A stretch of 64,000 nucleotides of DNA, from contig NZ_CP074371.1 of assembly GCF_018362975.1 (NCBI RefSeq), forward strand, positions 1-64,000, given 5' to 3'. A program made the translations under genes and the position numbers. Origin of the DNA: Nocardia tengchongensis. Lineage in GTDB: Bacteria; Actinomycetota; Actinomycetes; Mycobacteriales; Mycobacteriaceae. Position 1 is the stretch's first letter. The number at the start of each line of letters is the position of its first letter. Below the pieces are notes generated by a model. That model worked only from the letters and a program-made list of their open reading frames with translations. It was not told where the DNA came from and did not search any database. This document shows, piece by piece, positions 20,815 through 32,746 of this stretch.

Positions 20815-21159
20815 GGAAATCCTTTCCTTCCCTCGACCGCCGTGTGCCAGTTCGAGGGTTCCTCCTGCAGTCCGGTCCAATGCCGGGCTCGGATGCCGTA
20901 TCGCCTATCCCGCCGGGCCGGTGGGCTCCCCAACACGTGGGCTTCACCACCGAGAGTGCTAGTGCTCATCGAACAAGAAAGGTGGGAGAGATCATTCCAG
21001 TTGACTGGCTACCCCCAAGTTTCGAGCCTCAAGCCTCGAGCCCGAGCAAGGAGCCTCTGGAGCGATTTGCCCTGATGAAGCACCGGCGTCTGACGCGCAC
21101 GATGTACGGACTCGCTCAGGATAGCTCCCACCTTTTGCATCGGCAAGGCAGGCGCGCTG
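20815..21159 (-). other. Intergenic region between thrB and rho, rho leader
   Basis: A 345-base non-coding stretch that must contain the rho promoter and a long untranslated leader on the minus strand. I see no convincing -35/-10 pair. There are direct repeats of the type AGCCTCA/AGCCTCG (about 21027-21043), and the tandem AGCACTAGCACTC (minus strand, about 20958-20971) resembles half of a CIRCE element but lacks the second arm. Confidence 0.4.
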
Positions 21160-23304
<2,145 letters not shown>

Positions 23305-23308
<4 letters not shown>

Positions 23309-24666
23309 TCCTCGGTGCCTTCCAATCTCAGAACACTGGTCACGGACGTGACGGAGTCCAGTTCGGCCAATGCGGCAACGGTATCCGCCAGCGCGGACTC
23401 CAGCGCGTGGTGGGTCACCACAACCAGGCGCGCACCCTCGTCGTGTCCCTCCTGGCGGACCGTCGAGATGCTCACACTGTGCTTGGCGAATTCCCCGGCG
23501 ACCGCTTCCAGCACGCCGGTGCGGTCGGCTACCTGCAGGTTCACGTGGTAGCGGGTCGGGGTGTCTCCGATCGAAGCGATCGGCAACTCAGCATAAACCG
23601 ATTCGCCCGGAGCGCGGCCACCGTAGAACTTGTTGCGCGCCGCCATCACCAGATCGCCCATGACGGCCGACGCGGTGGGAGCGCCGCCGGCGCCCTGACC
23701 GTAGAACATCAGGCGGCCGGCGTTCTCGGCCTCCACGACCACGGCGTTGAACGCGCCGCTGACCGCGGCGAGCGGGTGCTTGCGCGGGATGAGCGCCGGG
23801 TAGACGCGCACCGAGATCTTCTCCTTGCCGCCCTCGTCGGTGACGCGCTCGGCCATGGCCAGCAGCTTCACGGTGCAGCCCACGGCCGCCGCGGTCTCCA
23901 GATCCTCGGAGGTGATCTTGGAGATGCCCTCGCGGTACACGTCGCCGGAGGTGACGCGGGTGTGGAAGGCGACCGAGGCCAGGATCGCGGCCTTGGCGGC
24001 GGCGTCGTAGCCCTCGACGTCGGCGGTCGGGTCGGCCTCGGCGTAGCCCAGGCGGGTGGCCTCGGCCAGCACGTCGTCGTAGTCGGCGCCGGTCTCGGCC
24101 ATCGCCGAGAGGATGAAGTTGGTGGTGCCGTTCACGATGCCGACCACGCGATTCACCCGGTCGCCGGACAGCGACTGGATGAGCGGGCGCACCACCGGGA
24201 TGGCCCCGGCGACGGCGGCCTCGAAGTAGAGGTCGGCGCGGTGGTTCTCGGCGGCGGCGGCCAGCTCGCCGGTGTAGTCGGCGAGCAGCGCCTTGTTGGC
24301 GGTGACCACGGACTTGCCCGAGTTCAGGGCTGCGGCGATGAGGGCGCGGGCCGGGTCGATGCCGCCCATGACCTCGACCACGATGTCCACGTCGTCGCGG
24401 GTCACCAGCGCCTGGGCGTCGGTGGTCAGCATGTCGGCCGAGAGGCCGCGATCCTTGCTCAGGTCCCGCACCGCGACACCGCGCAGCACGACGGGCGCGC
24501 CCACTCGGTTGCACAGGTCGTCGGCGTGGTCACGAATGATGCGGACCACTTCGGTACCGACCGTGCCCATGCCGAGGACCGCGACACCGATCGGGTGATC
24601 AGATCCCCACACGCCGTTCACAGTGGCCTTTGCACGGCTCGCCGTGGCGTTGTTCGCCTCGGTCAT
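23305..24666 (-). CDS. hom: Homoserine dehydrogenase with ACT domain
   Basis: Reduces aspartate semialdehyde to homoserine with NAD(P)H. The 453-residue protein has the nucleotide motif [14 protein letters not shown], the catalytic region ([29 protein letters not shown]) and a C-terminal ACT domain ([20 protein letters not shown]) expected to sense threonine. It overlaps lysA and thrC by four bases each, placing both aspartate-family branches under one transcript. Confidence 0.97.
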
Positions 24667-26084
24667 GCCTTCACCTCCAAGCTGAGTAGGTCCTCCACCG
24701 TTTCACGGCGGAGGATCAAGCGCGCCTTGCCGTCCTGCACAGCGACCACCGGGGGCCGGGTGAGCAGGTTGTATCGGCTCGACATCGAGTAGCAGTACGC
24801 GCCGGTCGCGGCCACCGCCACCAGGTCGCCCGGGCCCACATCGGCCGGGAGCCAGGTATCGCGGATGACGATATCCCCACTCTCGCAATGCTTTCCGACC
24901 ACCCGGGCCACCACCGGTCCGGCCTCGCTGGAACGCGAGACCAACCGGCAGTCGTACTCGGCCTGGTAGAGGGCCGGACGGATGTTGTCACTCATGCCGC
25001 CGTCGACGCTCACATAGCGTCGACGATTGCCGCCGTCGAGCACAACATCTTTGATGGTGCCCACCTCGTAGAGGGTGACGGTGCCGGGGCCGGCGATGGC
25101 GCGGCCCGGCTCGACCGCGATGGTCGGCACCGGCAGCCCGGCCCGCTCGGCCTCCTCGGCCACGATGCGGCGCAAGTTGGCCGCGAAGTCCTCCAGGGCG
25201 GGCGGGTCCTCGTGCGGCAGGTACGAAATACCCAGGCCGCCACCGAGATCCAGGATCTTCATCTGCTCGGCGCGCTCCATGCCGAACTTGTCGGCGACCT
25301 CGCGCAGCAGGCCCAGCATGCGGCGGGTGGAGATCTCGAAGCCGTCGATCTCGAAGATCTGCGAGCCGATGTGCGAGTGCAGGCCGACCAGACGCAGGTT
25401 GCCGGATTCGAAGACCCGGGCGATGGCCTGCATGGCGTCGCCGCCGGCGATGGAGAACCCGAACTTCTGGTCCTCGTGCGCGGTCGAGATGTATTCGTGG
25501 GTGTGGGCTTCCACGCCGACGGTGACGCGCACCAGCACGTCGACCACCTTGCCGGCGCGCTTGGCCACGGCTTCGAGGCGCTCGATCTCGATCAGCGAGT
25601 CGACGACCACGTCGCCGACGCCGGCCTCGACCGCCAGCTCCAGCTCCGGCACCGATTTGTTGTTGCCGTGCAGCGCGATTCGCTCGGCCGGGAAACCGGC
25701 GTGCAGCGCCACCGCCAGCTCGCCGCCGGAGCACACGTCCAGGTGCAGGCCCTCGTCGCGGATCCAGCGCGCGATCTCGCCGCACAGGAACGCCTTGGAG
25801 GCGTAGTGGACTCGCGAGCCGTCGCCGAAGGCGCGCACCATGTCGCAGCAGCGGGAACGGAAGTCGTCCTCGTCGATGACGAACACCGGTGTGCCGTACT
25901 CGGCGGCCAGCTCGTGCACCGGCACACCGGCCAGCCGCACCACGCCGTCGGCGTCGCGGGAGGCGTTGCGCGGCCACACGTTCGCGGGCAGCTCGATCAT
26001 CTGCGCCGGCGCGCTGGGGCGCTCGGCCAGGGTGGGGGCGTGCGGGATGTCCGCGTGGCGGGGACCGGCGGGGTGGGCACTCAT
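24663..26084 (-). CDS. lysA: Diaminopimelate decarboxylase
   Basis: Last step of lysine synthesis, decarboxylating meso-diaminopimelate. The 473-residue fold III PLP enzyme has the PLP Lys in HYASKAFLC, the HGNNKS segment, the Gly-rich [11 protein letters not shown] loop and the substrate Cys in [11 protein letters not shown]. The ATG directly follows the argS stop and its own stop overlaps hom. Confidence 0.97.
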   Translation of the reverse strand: MSAHPAGPRHADIPHAPTLAERPSAPAQMIELPANVWPRNASRDADGVVRLAGVPVHELAAEYGTPVFVIDEDDFRSRCCDMVRAFGDGSRVHYASKAFLCGEIARWIRDEGLHLDVCSGGELAVALHAGFPAERIALHGNNKSVPELELAVEAGVGDVVVDSLIEIERLEAVAKRAGKVVDVLVRVTVGVEAHTHEYISTAHEDQKFGFSIAGGDAMQAIARVFESGNLRLVGLHSHIGSQIFEIDGFEISTRRMLGLLREVADKFGMERAEQMKILDLGGGLGISYLPHEDPPALEDFAANLRRIVAEEAERAGLPVPTIAVEPGRAIAGPGTVTLYEVGTIKDVVLDGGNRRRYVSVDGGMSDNIRPALYQAEYDCRLVSRSSEAGPVVARVVGKHCESGDIVIRDTWLPADVGPGDLVAVAATGAYCYSMSSRYNLLTRPPVVAVQDGKARLILRRETVEDLLSLEVKA

Positions 26085-27744
26085 CTACATACGCTCCGGA
26101 GCATTGACGCCGAGCAGGCCGAGGCCGTTGGCGAGAACCTGACGGGTGGCTTTGACCAGCTCGAGCCGGGCGGCATTGAGCGGGGTGACGACGTCGTCAC
26201 CCTGCGGGATGACGCGCAGCGTCTTGTCGGACTGGAAGGGGTGGTACGCGCCGGCCAGCTCCTCGAGGTAGCGGACCACGCGGTGCGGCTCGCGCATCTC
26301 GGCGGCGGTGGCCACCACGCGCGGGTACTCGCCGAGGGTGCGGATCAGCTCGCCTTCGCGGGCATCGGTGAGCAACGCGAAATCCGGTGCGACCGAGGCG
26401 TAGTCGAAAGCGGCGGCATTGCCGATGATCTGGTTGGTGCGCGCGTGCGCGTATTGCACGTAGTAGACCGGGTTCTCGCTGTCCTGGCGGGTCCACAGGT
26501 CCAGGTCGATGTCGATGCTGGAGTTCACCGAGGACCGCACCAGCGAGTAGCGGGCCGCGTCCACGCCGATCTGCTCGACCAGGTCGTCGAGCGTGACGAC
26601 GGTGCCGGCACGCTTCGACATGCGAACGGCGGCACCGTCTTTGACCAGGTTCACCATCTGGCCGATGAGCACCTCGACGGTGTCGGGGTTGTCGCCGAAC
26701 GCCGCGGCGGCGGCCTTGAGGCGCCCGATGTAGCCGTGGTGGTCGGCGCCCAGCATGTAGATGCACAGGTCGAAGCCGCGGGAGCGCTTGTTCTGGAAGT
26801 AGGCGATGTCACCGCCGATGTAGGCGGAGTTGCCGTCGCTCTTGATGACGACGCGGTCCTTGTCGTCGCCGTACTCGGTGGAGGCGATCCACCAGGCGCC
26901 GTCCTTCTCGTACAGGTTGCCGGAGGCCTTCAGTTCGTCGAGGGCCTTCTCGACCGCGCCGGAGGCGAACAGCGAGCTCTCGTTGAAGTAGACGTCCGAA
27001 GTCGGTGCCGAATTCGTGCAGCGTCTTCTTGATGTGCGCGAACATCAGCTCGACGCCCGCGCTGCGGAACAGCTCGTGGCGCTCGGTCTCCGGGAGTTCC
27101 AGCACTCCCGGGTTGGCCTTCACGACGGTGTCGGCGATGTCGTCGATGTAGTCGCCCGCGTAGCCGTCCTCGGGGGTCGGCTGCCCCAGCGCGGCGGCCA
27201 CCAGCGAGTTGGCGAAACGGTCGATCTGCGCGCCGTGGTCGTTGAAGTAGTACTCGCGGGTGACGTCGCCGCCCTGCGAGGCCAGGATCCGGCCCAGCGC
27301 GTCGCCGACCGAGGCCCAGCGGGTGCCGCCCAGGTGGATCGGGCCGGTCGGGTTGGCGGAGACGAATTCGAGGTTGATCTTGGTGCCGGCGAGGGTGTCG
27401 GCGGTGCCGAAGTTCGCGCCCGCCTCGAGGATCTTCGCCACGATCGCACCCTGCGCGGACTTGGCCAGCCGGATGTTGAGGAAGCCGGGGCCCGCGACCT
27501 CGGCGACGTCGATGCCCTCGGCGGCGGTCAGCGCCTCGGCCAGCAAAGTTGCGAACTCGCGGGGATTCATTCCCGCTTTCTTCCCTACCTGCATGGCCAC
27601 ATTCGTGGCATAGTCACCGTGCTCGGGGTTGCGGGGACGCTCCACCTTGACCTCGTCGGGCAGGACCGCAGGGTCGGATCCACGTTCGACAAGTACCTTC
27701 GCCGCGGTAGCACGAAGGAGATCTGCAAGGTCAGCTGGAGTCAC
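26085..27744 (-). pseudogene. argS: Arginyl-tRNA synthetase, broken by a +1 frameshift
   Basis: Charges tRNA-Arg. From GTG 27744 the N-terminal part reads normally, including the HIGH-like [12 protein letters not shown], up to HEFGTDF. There the minus strand reads TTCGGACGTC instead of the expected TTCGACGTC; dropping one G at 26996/26997 restores [13 protein letters not shown] and continues to the end with the KMSKS-like MSKRAGT and the C-terminal anticodon domain. Corrected length is 552 residues, as in M. tuberculosis (550). No second argS is visible here, and the enzyme is normally essential. A sequence error is therefore the first explanation; a programmed shift or a second copy elsewhere are alternatives. 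Confidence 0.92.
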
Positions 27745-27866
27745 GAGTCACTATCCTATGGTCTGAGCAGGTGAACGCCGCGAGCGGGCACCACCGGGCA
27801 GGTGCCCAGCAAACGATGCGGCCGCGTCGTTTGATTGTCCGACACGTCGAAAAGAGCACAACAAGC

Positions 27867-28847
27867 ATGCCGAGCAAGACCAGTGCCAAGTCGGCCAAAG
27901 CCATCAAGGCAGCGGGCAAGTCCGCCGGAGCGTCCCGCAAGGGCGGCGGAGGCGGCGGCCTGGGCGGGAAACGCCAGATCCCCTGGCTCATGATCGGGGC
28001 CGTTGTCTGCGTCCTCGCCCTGATCGGCGGCATCGCCTGGGTGCTCGTCCCGAAGATCCAGGACAAGCAGGAGCAGAGCAAGTACACCCCCTCCGCCCAG
28101 AAGAAGGATCCCTCGGATCAGATCTCGGGCGTGGTGAAGAAGGAGTACCCGGCCGGGCTCCACATCACCGGCACCCAGCGGGTGGCCTACGACCAGACCC
28201 CGCCCTTCGGCGGTCCGCACGACGGCTCGTGGGCGGCGTGCACCGGCGTGGTGTACCCGACGGCCATCCGCACCGAGAACGCGGTGCACTCGCTCGAGCA
28301 CGGCGCGATCTGGATCACCTATAACCCGGACAAGGTCGACAAGGCGGGCGTCGACGCGCTCGCGGCCAAGGTCAAGGGCAAGCCGTACAGCCTGATGTCG
28401 CCGTACCCGGGCCTGGATTCGCCGATCTCGCTGCAGTCGTGGGGCCACCAGCTGAAGCTGAACAGCGCCGACGACAAGCGCGTCACCCAGTTCATCACCG
28501 CGCTGCGCCTGAACCAGTACGCCTACCCCGAGGTCGGCGCGGACTGCGCGAACCCGACCTTCAAGACCGACAACCCGCCGCCGTTCGACGCGAGCGCGCC
28601 CGGCCCCGACGCGGTCCCGATGGACGGCACCGGTGCGACCAAGGCGCAGAACGAGTCCCCCGGCGCCACCCCGGGCATCCCCGGCATGCCCGCCGGCGGC
28701 ATCCCCGGCCTCCCCGGCGGCATCCCGAGCCTGCCCGGTGAAACCCCCGGCGCGCCCACCGATTCCGGCCTGCCCGGCGGCATTCCGACCATCCCGGCCC
28801 CGACCGACGGCCCGACGCAGCCGGAGCAGCCGGCTCCGACGCAGTAG
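27867..28847 (+). CDS. DUF3105 membrane-anchored protein with Pro/Gly-rich tail
   Basis: A 326-residue protein: a Lys/Ala/Ser-rich start, a Gly run, one membrane helix (about 46-66, WLMIGAVVCVLALIGGIAWV), then a DUF3105 domain with the conserved YPAGLHI, DQTPPFGGPHD, HSLEHGAIWITY and a C-terminal Cys. The last 80 residues are a low-complexity tail of PGIPGMP-like repeats. The external domain probably faces the periplasm or wall; the role is unknown. ATG at 27867 is preferred over an upstream in-frame ATG at 27771 because the protein then starts PSKTSAKSAK. It is divergent from argS and overlaps the DUF305 gene. Confidence 0.87.
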   Translation: MPSKTSAKSAKAIKAAGKSAGASRKGGGGGGLGGKRQIPWLMIGAVVCVLALIGGIAWVLVPKIQDKQEQSKYTPSAQKKDPSDQISGVVKKEYPAGLHITGTQRVAYDQTPPFGGPHDGSWAACTGVVYPTAIRTENAVHSLEHGAIWITYNPDKVDKAGVDALAAKVKGKPYSLMSPYPGLDSPISLQSWGHQLKLNSADDKRVTQFITALRLNQYAYPEVGADCANPTFKTDNPPPFDASAPGPDAVPMDGTGATKAQNESPGATPGIPGMPAGGIPGLPGGIPSLPGETPGAPTDSGLPGGIPTIPAPTDGPTQPEQPAPTQ

Positions 28848-29573
28848 TGCCGCCGTTCATGGCCGACGTTCCCGATCGCAGCTCCGAGCCGGATCCCGCC
28901 GCCGAGCCCGCCCAGCAGCCGCGCCGCAATCAGCGGCAGCTGCTGGCCATCCTCGGTGTGGTCGGGGTGCTGCTCGCCGGTTTCCTGGCCGGCATCCTGG
29001 TCGGCAATCCGTTGCGGCATCAGACCGAGCCGCCCGGCGCCGTGGATGTCGGCTTCTCCCAGGACATGTCGGTGCACCACACGCAGGCGGTGCAGATGTC
29101 GAGTCTGGCGCTGGCCGGGTCCACGGATCCGGCGGTGAAGCGGCTGGCCTACGACATCCTGACCACGCAGGCCAATCAGGCCGGGCGTATGCAGGGCTGG
29201 CTGCAGCAGTGGGACAAGCCACTCATCTCCCCCGACGGCTACATGGGCTGGATGACCGACATGTCGGCACACCAGCATTCGGGCACCGCCATGCACATGG
29301 GTGCGGTGCAGACCATGCCCGGCATGGCTTCCGATCAGGAGATGGCGGCCCTCGGTCAGGCCACCGGCCCGGCCCTGGACGCATTGTTCCTGCAACTCAT
29401 GCTGCGTCACCATCAGGGCGGCATGCCGATGATCGAGTACGCCGAGCAGCGCGCCGCACACCGACGCGGTGCGCTCGCTGGCCGCGAGCATGGCCAAGAC
29501 CCAGCAGGGTGAGGCCGATCTGATGACGCAGATGCTGGCCGAACGCAAGGTCGCGGCGCTGCCGATGAATTGA
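28847..29573 (+). pseudogene. DUF305 protein, frameshifted near its C-terminus
   Basis: Begins at a GTG overlapping the DUF3105 stop (TAGTG) or an ATG four codons later. It has one membrane helix (about 32-54), then a DUF305 ferritin-like bundle with paired His/Met motifs (FSQDMSVHHTQAVQMS, MLRHHQGGMPMIEYAEQRA) that suggest metal binding. After EQRA the frame goes wrong and stops at TGA 29510; one frame over, HTDAVRSLAASMAKTQQGE and LMTQMLAERKVAALPMN complete the family ending at 29573. Either one extra base (about 29456) or two missing bases explains it. The loss removes the last helix. Confidence 0.8.
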
Positions 29574-29580
29574 TCGGTAT

Positions 29581-29608
29581 GGACCGGGCGTACAGAAACG
29601 CCCGGTCC
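29581..29608 (+). terminator. Terminator after the DUF305 gene
   Basis: An 11-bp perfect stem (GGACCGGGCGT and its complement) with a six-base loop, followed by CCGGGTTTTT. It begins eight bases after the corrected stop, which supports reading the gene through to 29573. Confidence 0.75.
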
Positions 29609-29685
29609 ATCCGGGTTTTTGGCGCAGCGCACCCGATGCGATACGCTTTCCCCGCCCGACCGGGAGACCGGACGGGACCATCCCC

Positions 29686-29761
29686 GCCCTCGTAGCTCAG
29701 GGGATAGAGCGTCTGCCTCCGGAGCAGAAGGCCGCAGGTTCGATTCCTGCCGAGGGCACCA
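29686..29761 (+). tRNA. tRNA-Arg (anticodon CCG)
   Basis: A full cloverleaf: acceptor GCCCTCG paired with CGAGGGC, D-arm AGCTCAGGGGATAGAGC, anticodon stem TCTGC/GCAGA with loop CTCCGGA, T-arm GCAGG-TTCGATT-CCTGC, and an encoded CCA end. The anticodon CCG reads the Arg codon CGG. It stands alone and is followed by a hairpin. Confidence 0.97.
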
Positions 29762-29768
29762 GGGAATC

Positions 29769-29801
29769 AGGCCCTGACCAACGCACGACTGGTCAGGGCC
29801 T
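29769..29801 (+). terminator. Terminator of tRNA-Arg
   Basis: A 12-bp stem AGGCCCTGACCA with its complement and a nine-base loop, followed by TTTCTC, eight bases past the tRNA. From here to 29953 I see nothing further. Confidence 0.75.
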
Positions 29802-29953
29802 TTCTCATACCCCAAACATGTAGCCCACAATTCCCTTTCGATGCCAGCCCTCTCAGCCCCCCGCTCGCACGGACGGCTGTTCGACGCTCGGGACAAGGTG
29901 GTGTGGGGCCGTTACCTACGCTGCCATGCGGATTTTGGTGCATCCGCGAGGGG

Positions 29954-30901
29954 TCACGCGTGTCCGGCCTTGCTCAGTTCTCCGAGCAACGCCCAGGTTC
30001 GCGCCTCGTCGTGGGCCGATCCCGAAGCTGTGAGCGTGAAGATCAGCTCGTCGGCGCCGGCCTCGGCGTAGCGGGTCACCGCGTCGGCCAAGGTCTGCTC
30101 ATCGCCGATCACGGCCAGCTGCACCGCTTCCGATAGGTTCTCCCGGTCCAATAGCGCACGGTATGCAGGCATTTCGCCATATCGGTTCATCTGCCGGGCT
30201 GCGCGGTCGCGTGCGCCCGCCAAGTCCGCGGTGACTACGCCACCCACGATGCTGATCACCCTGGGTACCGGTCGACCGGCCGCTTCGGCATGGCGGGCCA
30301 GAGCGGGAATGGTGAAGTCCGCCAGCGTATTCGGTCCGGTGAGGAGCGGGAGGGCGCCGTCGGCGAGTTCGGCTGCGACTCGCAGCGTCAGCGGTCCGGA
30401 TGTGGCCAGCAACAGGGGCGCCGGCGAGTGCACTGTCGGCATCATGCTGAGTGCCGACGACCTGGCCACGAGAGTCTCGCCGGTGTGGTCGACTGCGCCC
30501 GTGTGGAGCAGTTCGCGTAGGGCGGTGAGGTATTCGCGGAGATAGCGGATCCGTGGGTAGGTATTGCCGTACCCGGCCGCGATGTCGGGCATGGACAGGC
30601 CGAGGCCGAGCTCGAATCGACCTCGGCAGGCAGCCTGTGCGGTGTGCGCCTGCATGGCCAGCGCATTGGGGTGGCGCGGGTGAATGGGCACCACGGCGGT
30701 GCCCACCGTGATGCCGGGCAGCTCGCGTCCTATCAGCGCGGCGACGGCCAGGGCGTCGTAGTCGAACCGTTGTGTCAGCCAGATGGCCGGGACGCCGCAT
30801 TCGGCCAGCTTGTGGGCCTGGTCGAGCAGGTAGTCGACAGGATTCACACCGGGGGTGAGCTGTTCGTAGTAGTCGGTTGGCAGGGCAACGCCGATTCGCA
30901 T
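29954..30901 (-). CDS. LLM-class flavin/F420-dependent oxidoreductase
   Basis: A 315-residue luciferase-like TIM-barrel monooxygenase/reductase (start MRIGVALPTDYYEQ, core FELGLGLSMPDIAAGYG, segment PLLLATSGPLTLRVAAELADGALP). Actinobacterial members with this pattern generally use F420, though flavin cannot be excluded. Substrate unknown. It is divergent from a TetR gene with a palindrome between them, so it is very likely that regulator's target. Confidence 0.85.
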   Translation of the reverse strand: MRIGVALPTDYYEQLTPGVNPVDYLLDQAHKLAECGVPAIWLTQRFDYDALAVAALIGRELPGITVGTAVVPIHPRHPNALAMQAHTAQAACRGRFELGLGLSMPDIAAGYGNTYPRIRYLREYLTALRELLHTGAVDHTGETLVARSSALSMMPTVHSPAPLLLATSGPLTLRVAAELADGALPLLTGPNTLADFTIPALARHAEAAGRPVPRVISIVGGVVTADLAGARDRAARQMNRYGEMPAYRALLDRENLSEAVQLAVIGDEQTLADAVTRYAEAGADELIFTLTASGSAHDEARTWALLGELSKAGHA

Positions 30902-30911
30902 GGCATGAAAT

Positions 30912-30943
30912 GTACACCAGGTTTACTTATGCACCTGGTGTAC
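30912..30943. promoter_or_regulatory. TetR operator between LLM oxidoreductase and TetR genes
   Basis: A perfect inverted repeat: GTACACCAGGT (30912-30922) and ACCTGGTGTAC (30933-30943), separated by ten bases. It fills the 63-bp gap between two divergent starts, so a bound dimer could repress both. This is the usual site for an autoregulated TetR repressor. Confidence 0.75.
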
Positions 30944-30964
30944 TTTTCAGCTACGCTGCTCGGC

Positions 30965-31597
30965 ATGACCCCCGATCCGAGCCTGCGGGAGCGCAAGAAG
31001 CAACGCACCCACGCAGCCATCTCCGACGCCGCCCTTCGGTTGTTCCTGACCAACGGGTTCGATGCGGTGTCGGTTGTACAGATCGCGGCTGCCGCGGAGG
31101 TGTCCAAGCGCACCCTGTTCAAGTACTTCCCCACCAAGGAAGACCTGGTCGTGAACCGGTTCGCCGATCACGTCGATGACGCGGCCCGCGTGGTTCGGGA
31201 CCGGGCACGCGGGCAGGCACCGCTGACAGCGTTGCGCGCCGCGTTCCGTGCGGGCTTGGACAACCGAGAACCCAGCACCGGGCTGTGCGATGCGCCCGAG
31301 GTACTCGCCTGCTACCGGTTGGTGCTGAACACTCCGACACTGACCGCGAGGCTCGCGCAATTCCTCACCAGCGGCGAGGTGGCCCTCGCCGAGGCGCTGG
31401 GCCCGCCCGGCGACCTGGATGCGCGGCTGGCCGCCAGCGCGATCATCGCGGTGCAGCGCAATCTCGGGGACGCAAACCAGCGCGAACTGGTCGCTGGGCA
31501 CAGCGCGGCGCAGCGGCACCCGATCGCGGTTGCCGAAGCCGAGCGGGCATTCGACCTGCTGGCCGATGGCATCGGCGATCGGTTCCGGGTTGCTTGA
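30965..31597 (+). CDS. TetR-family transcriptional regulator
   Basis: A 210-residue regulator. The N-terminal helix-turn-helix is clear (THAAISDAALRLFLTNGF, then AAAAEVSKRTLFKYFPTKEDLV). The C-terminal ligand domain is not specific. ATG at 30965 gives the normal short lead before the DNA-binding domain. It should control itself and the divergent LLM oxidoreductase through the operator at 30912-30943; the downstream hydrolase at 31697 may belong to the same unit. Confidence 0.92.
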   Translation: MTPDPSLRERKKQRTHAAISDAALRLFLTNGFDAVSVVQIAAAAEVSKRTLFKYFPTKEDLVVNRFADHVDDAARVVRDRARGQAPLTALRAAFRAGLDNREPSTGLCDAPEVLACYRLVLNTPTLTARLAQFLTSGEVALAEALGPPGDLDARLAASAIIAVQRNLGDANQRELVAGHSAAQRHPIAVAEAERAFDLLADGIGDRFRVA

Positions 31598-31696
31598 CCA
31601 CAGCCCACTACGCCGCTGCGCTCCCCCGTGGAGGACAGCGCTTGGATTTACGTTCGGGATCGACAAGATCCATCGCACCCGCCGGAAGGCCGCCAC

Positions 31697-32518
31697 ATGC
31701 CCTATATCGCCGTCACCGAGGACCTGAACCTCTTCTACAAGGATTGGGGCAGCGGCAACCCGGCGGTGTTTCTGCACAGCTGGTCGCTCAGTTCGGCCAT
31801 GTGGCAATACGAGATGGCTCGGCTGGCGGACCGGGAAGTGCGTTGTGTCGCCTATGACCGGCGCGGGCACGGTCGTTCCGATCAGCCTTGGGGCGGATAC
31901 GATTTCGATACCCTCGCCGACGACCTGGCCGCAGTGCTCGACCAGCTGGATCTGCGCGAGGTCACATTGGTCGGGCACTCGACCGGGACCGCCGAGATCG
32001 TCCGCTACCTCGCGCGGCATGGCAGCGAACGGATCGCCCGGATCGCACTCGTCTCCTCGGCACTGCCCTACATGACCAAGACCCTGGACAATCCACTCGG
32101 CTCGGAACCGGACAGCTTCGACGCGCTGCGTGCGATGTGGAGCGTCGACGTCCCGGCCTGGATTCGCGCGGTCTCAGAACCGTTCTTCGGCGTCGGGCTA
32201 CCCGGTGTCACGATCTCCACGGCTTTGATCGACTGGACCGTCGCCGACGCTGATGCAGTGTCGACCAACGCCATGCTGGGCCTCAGCCACAGCGTGACCG
32301 AGACCGACCACCGCGACGACCTGCGCGCGATCGACGTCCCCACCCTGGTGATCCACGGTGCCGACGACCCCTTCAACCCTGTCGACCTCTGCGGGCGCCT
32401 GACCGCCGAACTGATTCCGGGCAGCGAGCTGAAGATCTACGAAAACGCTTCACACGGGCTGCACCTGACCCACATGGACCAGCTCGGCAACGACCTGCTG
32501 GAGTTCATCGAGCAGTAG
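31697..32518 (+). CDS. Alpha/beta hydrolase, chloroperoxidase/esterase-like
   Basis: A 273-residue alpha/beta hydrolase of the group annotated as non-haem chloroperoxidase, arylesterase or perhydrolase. It starts PYIAVTEDLNLFYKDWGSG. Nucleophile Ser in VGHSTGTAE (the family usually has GHSTGG or GHSMGG, here Thr replaces the last Gly), Asp in GADDPFNP and His in NASHGLHLTH complete the triad. ATG at 31697 has GGAAGG upstream. It follows the TetR gene by 99 nt on the same strand. Confidence 0.87.
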   Translation: MPYIAVTEDLNLFYKDWGSGNPAVFLHSWSLSSAMWQYEMARLADREVRCVAYDRRGHGRSDQPWGGYDFDTLADDLAAVLDQLDLREVTLVGHSTGTAEIVRYLARHGSERIARIALVSSALPYMTKTLDNPLGSEPDSFDALRAMWSVDVPAWIRAVSEPFFGVGLPGVTISTALIDWTVADADAVSTNAMLGLSHSVTETDHRDDLRAIDVPTLVIHGADDPFNPVDLCGRLTAELIPGSELKIYENASHGLHLTHMDQLGNDLLEFIEQ

Positions 32519-32623
32519 CTTCCGGCCTTACTCGTTCGCCCACCTGACGACTGACTTATCGTGCCATCGTGACCGATCTGTATTCCGATTCGCGGGCCGG
32601 GGCGGGAAGGTAGTGGGGTGCAC

Positions 32624-32660
32624 GCGGTGTCCGGTTGTGCAGGAGGCAGCCGGACACCGC
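32624..32660 (+). terminator. Hairpin downstream of the hydrolase gene
   Basis: An 11-bp perfect inverted repeat (GCGGTGTCCGG and CCGGACACCGC) around a 15-base loop, about 100 bases after the hydrolase stop and before the lipase gene. It has no T-run, so termination is only the likeliest role. Confidence 0.45.
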
Positions 32661-32746
32661 GAGCGCGTTCCGGGACGCGTTCCGACCGATGTCGCGCGGC
32701 CCTGCCTTGCCGTGTGAAACACCGGCTAGCCGGTATCTTCTGAGAG

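Noticed and set aside
20956..20975. CIRCE-like element (TAGCACTC) upstream of rho
   Set aside because: Only one arm is present; no GAGTGCTA partner at the required nine-base spacing.
18718..21075. Large plus-strand frame opposite rho with long hydrophobic Ala/Leu/Val stretches
   Set aside because: The apparent membrane helices are the antisense of Rho's Arg/Gly/Asp-rich insert, not a membrane protein.
26085..26756. Short arginyl-tRNA synthetase-like gene as a separate protein
   Set aside because: It is the downstream half of the frameshifted argS, starting in mid-domain without a ribosome site.
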